Positions 4,945 to 6,606 of a DNA stretch of 6,606 nt are shown here, in pieces. Positions within the stretch are counted from its first letter, which is position 1. Every line of letters begins with the position of its first letter. The notes under the pieces were generated by a model. The model was not told the DNA's origin, searched no databases, and saw only the letters and a list, made by a program, of their open reading frames with translations. Position numbers and translations under genes: made by a program. The stretch comes from DATAYF01 sp036272735 (GTDB taxonomy: Bacteria > Chloroflexota > Ktedonobacteria > Ktedonobacterales > Ktedonobacteraceae), in contig DATAYF010000533.1 of the NCBI GenBank assembly GCA_036272735.1, positions 1 to 6,606 of the forward strand, given 5' to 3'.

Positions 4945-6111
4945 GTGACACTGAAGCTGAATAAAGACGAGAATGCAATGACTTTGCATCACCAACTCGT
5001 GACCTATTTTCGCGAACGCATTCTGAGTGGCCGTCTGCCTGAAGGCACCCGTCTTCCGACTGAATTGGAGTTGGCTGCTGAGCATCAAATCAGTCGCGAT
5101 ACGATACGCCGCGCGCTCTCTCAGCTCGTCGAGGAGGGTCTGCTCGAACGCGTGCAGGGTCGTGGCACTTTTGTGCGCCGGGCTATCGTCGCTCCTACTC
5201 CAGGAGCGATTCCGACCTTTAAGAAGCGCATTGCGATTATTCTGAATCGCCCGCCGACGGCACAACTCAATATGGATATTCTGATTGCGGTCGAGCAGGC
5301 GCTCAAGCTTGGTGGCTATCATGTCAGCTTTACTTACGCTGAAGAGGATCAGGCGCAGCAGGCTCGTGATATCGAACGCTTCCGTGCCGATCATGTGAAG
5401 GGCTTAATTATCTTTCCGGTCAGTGATACGACATACGATGCTGCGATCTGGCAGCTTCAGAAGGAACACTTTCCTCATGTGTTGATCGATCGTTATTATC
5501 CTGATCTGGAGACCGACTATGTGGGACCCGATAATATGGACGGCGGCTATCGCGCCACGGAGCATCTGCTGATTCTGGGACATCAGCGCATTGCTTTCTG
5601 TCATTCGCATATGGAGACGCTGCAAACCACTTCGGTGCGTAATCGTTGGGAAGGATATCACAAGGCCCTGGAGGAATATGGGGTTGTGTACGATGAGAGC
5701 TTGATCGTGCCCAATCGTGCGTGCTCTAAGGCTGAGGTGCAGGAGCTTTATATTGCGTTGCTTCAGCGCTCCGACCGACCAACCGCAATTTTTGCTGTGA
5801 ACGACCTGGTGGCGTTAGATATTCTTCAAGCCGCGCGGCATTGCGGCCTGCGCGTGCCTGATGATCTTGCGCTGGTCGGTTTTGACGATCTGAACTTTGC
5901 AGCGCACGTCTATCCGCCTTTAACGACGATTGCGCAATCGCTCACTGATATTGGCCTGCGCGCAGGCAATCTGCTGATTAGCCGCATTGAGGGTCAGGCC
6001 GGTCCTCCCAGGCACATCGAATTGCCGACGCACCTGATCGTACGTAAGTCGTGCGGCGCGCGTCAACGCGTCAAAGCGTCGTCCCTCGGCCGGCAATCGC
6101 TCGCGGAGTAA
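4945..6111 (+). CDS. GntR-LacI fusion transcriptional regulator, AraR-like
   Basis: Sugar-responsive DNA-binding regulator of 388 residues. Residues about 13-78 form a GntR winged helix, with LPTELELAAEHQISRDTIRR as helix-turn-helix and wing GRGTFV. Residues about 94-371 form the periplasmic-binding-like sensor of LacI/GalR proteins, with DNMDGGYRATEHLLILGH (196-213), AIFAVNDLVALDIL (281-294), VPDDLALVGFDDL (304-316) and C-terminal VRKSC (366-370). This order of domains is that of Bacillus AraR, a repressor relieved by its sugar. The GTG start is chosen because AAAGGA (4931-4936) is eight bases upstream; an in-frame ATG at 4978 has a poorer site and would cut into the lead-in to the winged helix. 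It is divergent from the importer operon, which it probably controls, and probably itself. Whether the ligand is arabinose is unknown. Confidence 0.93.
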   Translation: MTLKLNKDENAMTLHHQLVTYFRERILSGRLPEGTRLPTELELAAEHQISRDTIRRALSQLVEEGLLERVQGRGTFVRRAIVAPTPGAIPTFKKRIAIILNRPPTAQLNMDILIAVEQALKLGGYHVSFTYAEEDQAQQARDIERFRADHVKGLIIFPVSDTTYDAAIWQLQKEHFPHVLIDRYYPDLETDYVGPDNMDGGYRATEHLLILGHQRIAFCHSHMETLQTTSVRNRWEGYHKALEEYGVVYDESLIVPNRACSKAEVQELYIALLQRSDRPTAIFAVNDLVALDILQAARHCGLRVPDDLALVGFDDLNFAAHVYPPLTTIAQSLTDIGLRAGNLLISRIEGQAGPPRHIELPTHLIVRKSCGARQRVKASSLGRQSLAE

Positions 6112-6174
6112 TCTCGCAAGCGTTGCCGTGCCGTCTACCGGCTAGCCTTTGCTTTATCAGGAGAATCCTTTTTG
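6112..6174. other. 63-bp convergent intergenic spacer, no clear terminator
   Basis: Two genes end here facing each other. Two small stems are visible, GCCG-N5-CGGC around 6130-6142 and AGGA-GAA-TCCT (6159-6169) followed by TTTT on the plus strand. Both are only 4 bp and neither is convincing as an intrinsic terminator, though the second is in the right place for the regulator transcript. Confidence 0.3.
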
Positions 6175-6606
6175 CTATGAGTGGAGATACACCCGAGTGA
6201 AATTCTGCACACTAGTAGTCGTGGCCTGGACAGCAACTCCATGATAGAGAAAGACCCAGGTTGCATCTTGCAGTATGAATTGCTGGGCCTTCTGATAATC
6301 AGCAGCACGTTCCTTCTGATTAGTGGACACACGTGCCGCATCCAGCAGAGCGTCAACCTGAGGGTCTGGAAACTGGGTGTTATTGAGCCCACCGCCGGTA
6401 TGAAGCCAGGCATAGATGTCACCATCAGGATCTGGACGTCCACTCCAGAAAAACATAGCCGCCTGATAGTTACGTGCCTGGGCATCACTGAACTCGGCGG
6501 CAGCTGTCTCTTGCTTGATTATCACTGTAATTCCTGCTGGCTGCAATTCCGCTTGAATAAATTGTGCCTCCTGTGCAATGAGCGGAGAACCACTTGCGAT
6601 CAACAG
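6175..6606 (-). CDS. Family-5 ABC substrate-binding protein, partial (N-terminus beyond right edge)
   Basis: The last 143 residues of an extracytoplasmic binding protein of the DppA/OppA/NikA (SBP_bac_5) family. The proteins are normally 500-600 residues, so most of the gene is outside. Typical C-terminal text is visible: AQFIQAELQPAGITVIIKQ, then the region WSGRPDPDGDIYAWLHTGG, QFPDPQVDALLDAAR, and the final stretch with QKAQQFILQDATWVFLYH before a TAG at 6177-6175. Members bind peptides, opines, nickel chelates or oligosaccharides, so the substrate cannot be told from this end. It converges on the regulator gene with 63 bp between, so it belongs to a different transcription unit from the sugar importer. 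Confidence 0.93.
   Translation of the reverse strand: MLIASGSPLIAQEAQFIQAELQPAGITVIIKQETAAAEFSDAQARNYQAAMFFWSGRPDPDGDIYAWLHTGGGLNNTQFPDPQVDALLDAARVSTNQKERAADYQKAQQFILQDATWVFLYHGVAVQATTTSVQNFTRVYLHS

Noticed and set aside
1..6606. CRISPR arrays, tRNA, rRNA, transposase genes
   Set aside because: No regularly spaced repeats, no cloverleaf, no rRNA-like sequence and no transposase-like protein seen on either strand.

Overview
The window looks like a piece of a free-living, sugar-scavenging bacterial genome of moderate GC content. The style (lipoprotein sugar binder, CUT1 permeases without an ATPase gene, GntR-LacI fusion regulator, long GC-rich non-coding stretches) fits a soil Chloroflexota of the Ktedonobacterales type. 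That placement is an impression, not a demonstrated assignment.

Layout. (1) 1-533: GC-rich, unusually structured DNA with palindromes, nested inverted repeats and a consensus-like minus-strand promoter (283-311). The promoter points at an open reading frame that starts at 240 and runs off the left edge. (2) 534-4133, minus strand: a carbohydrate ABC importer operon of the CUT1 (MalEFG-like) class, in transcription order lipoprotein substrate-binding protein (4133-2769), first permease (2569-1562) and second permease (1514-612), then a probable terminator at 534-559. The 199-nt gap between binder and first permease carries a strong hairpin followed by a smaller one. (3) 4134-4944: an 811-bp divergent intergenic region with no convincing gene but many inverted and direct repeats that could be operators. 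(4) 4945-6111, plus strand: a 388-residue regulator with an N-terminal GntR winged helix and a C-terminal LacI/periplasmic-binding-like sugar sensor, the AraR architecture. (5) 6175-6606, minus strand: the C-terminal 143 residues of a family-5 (peptide-type) ABC substrate-binding protein, convergent with the regulator and cut by the right edge.

How it fits together (inference): the divergently encoded GntR-LacI protein probably senses a sugar or sugar derivative and controls the importer operon and itself through sites in the 811-bp spacer. The importer has no ATPase here, so it would use a shared MsmX/MalK-type ATPase encoded elsewhere. The substrate cannot be read from sequence; the AraR-like regulator and ATTTGTA-type half-sites make a pentose or plant-derived oligosaccharide a reasonable first guess. 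No wholly new system is demonstrated. The least explained parts are the structured left end and the repeat-rich regulatory spacer.
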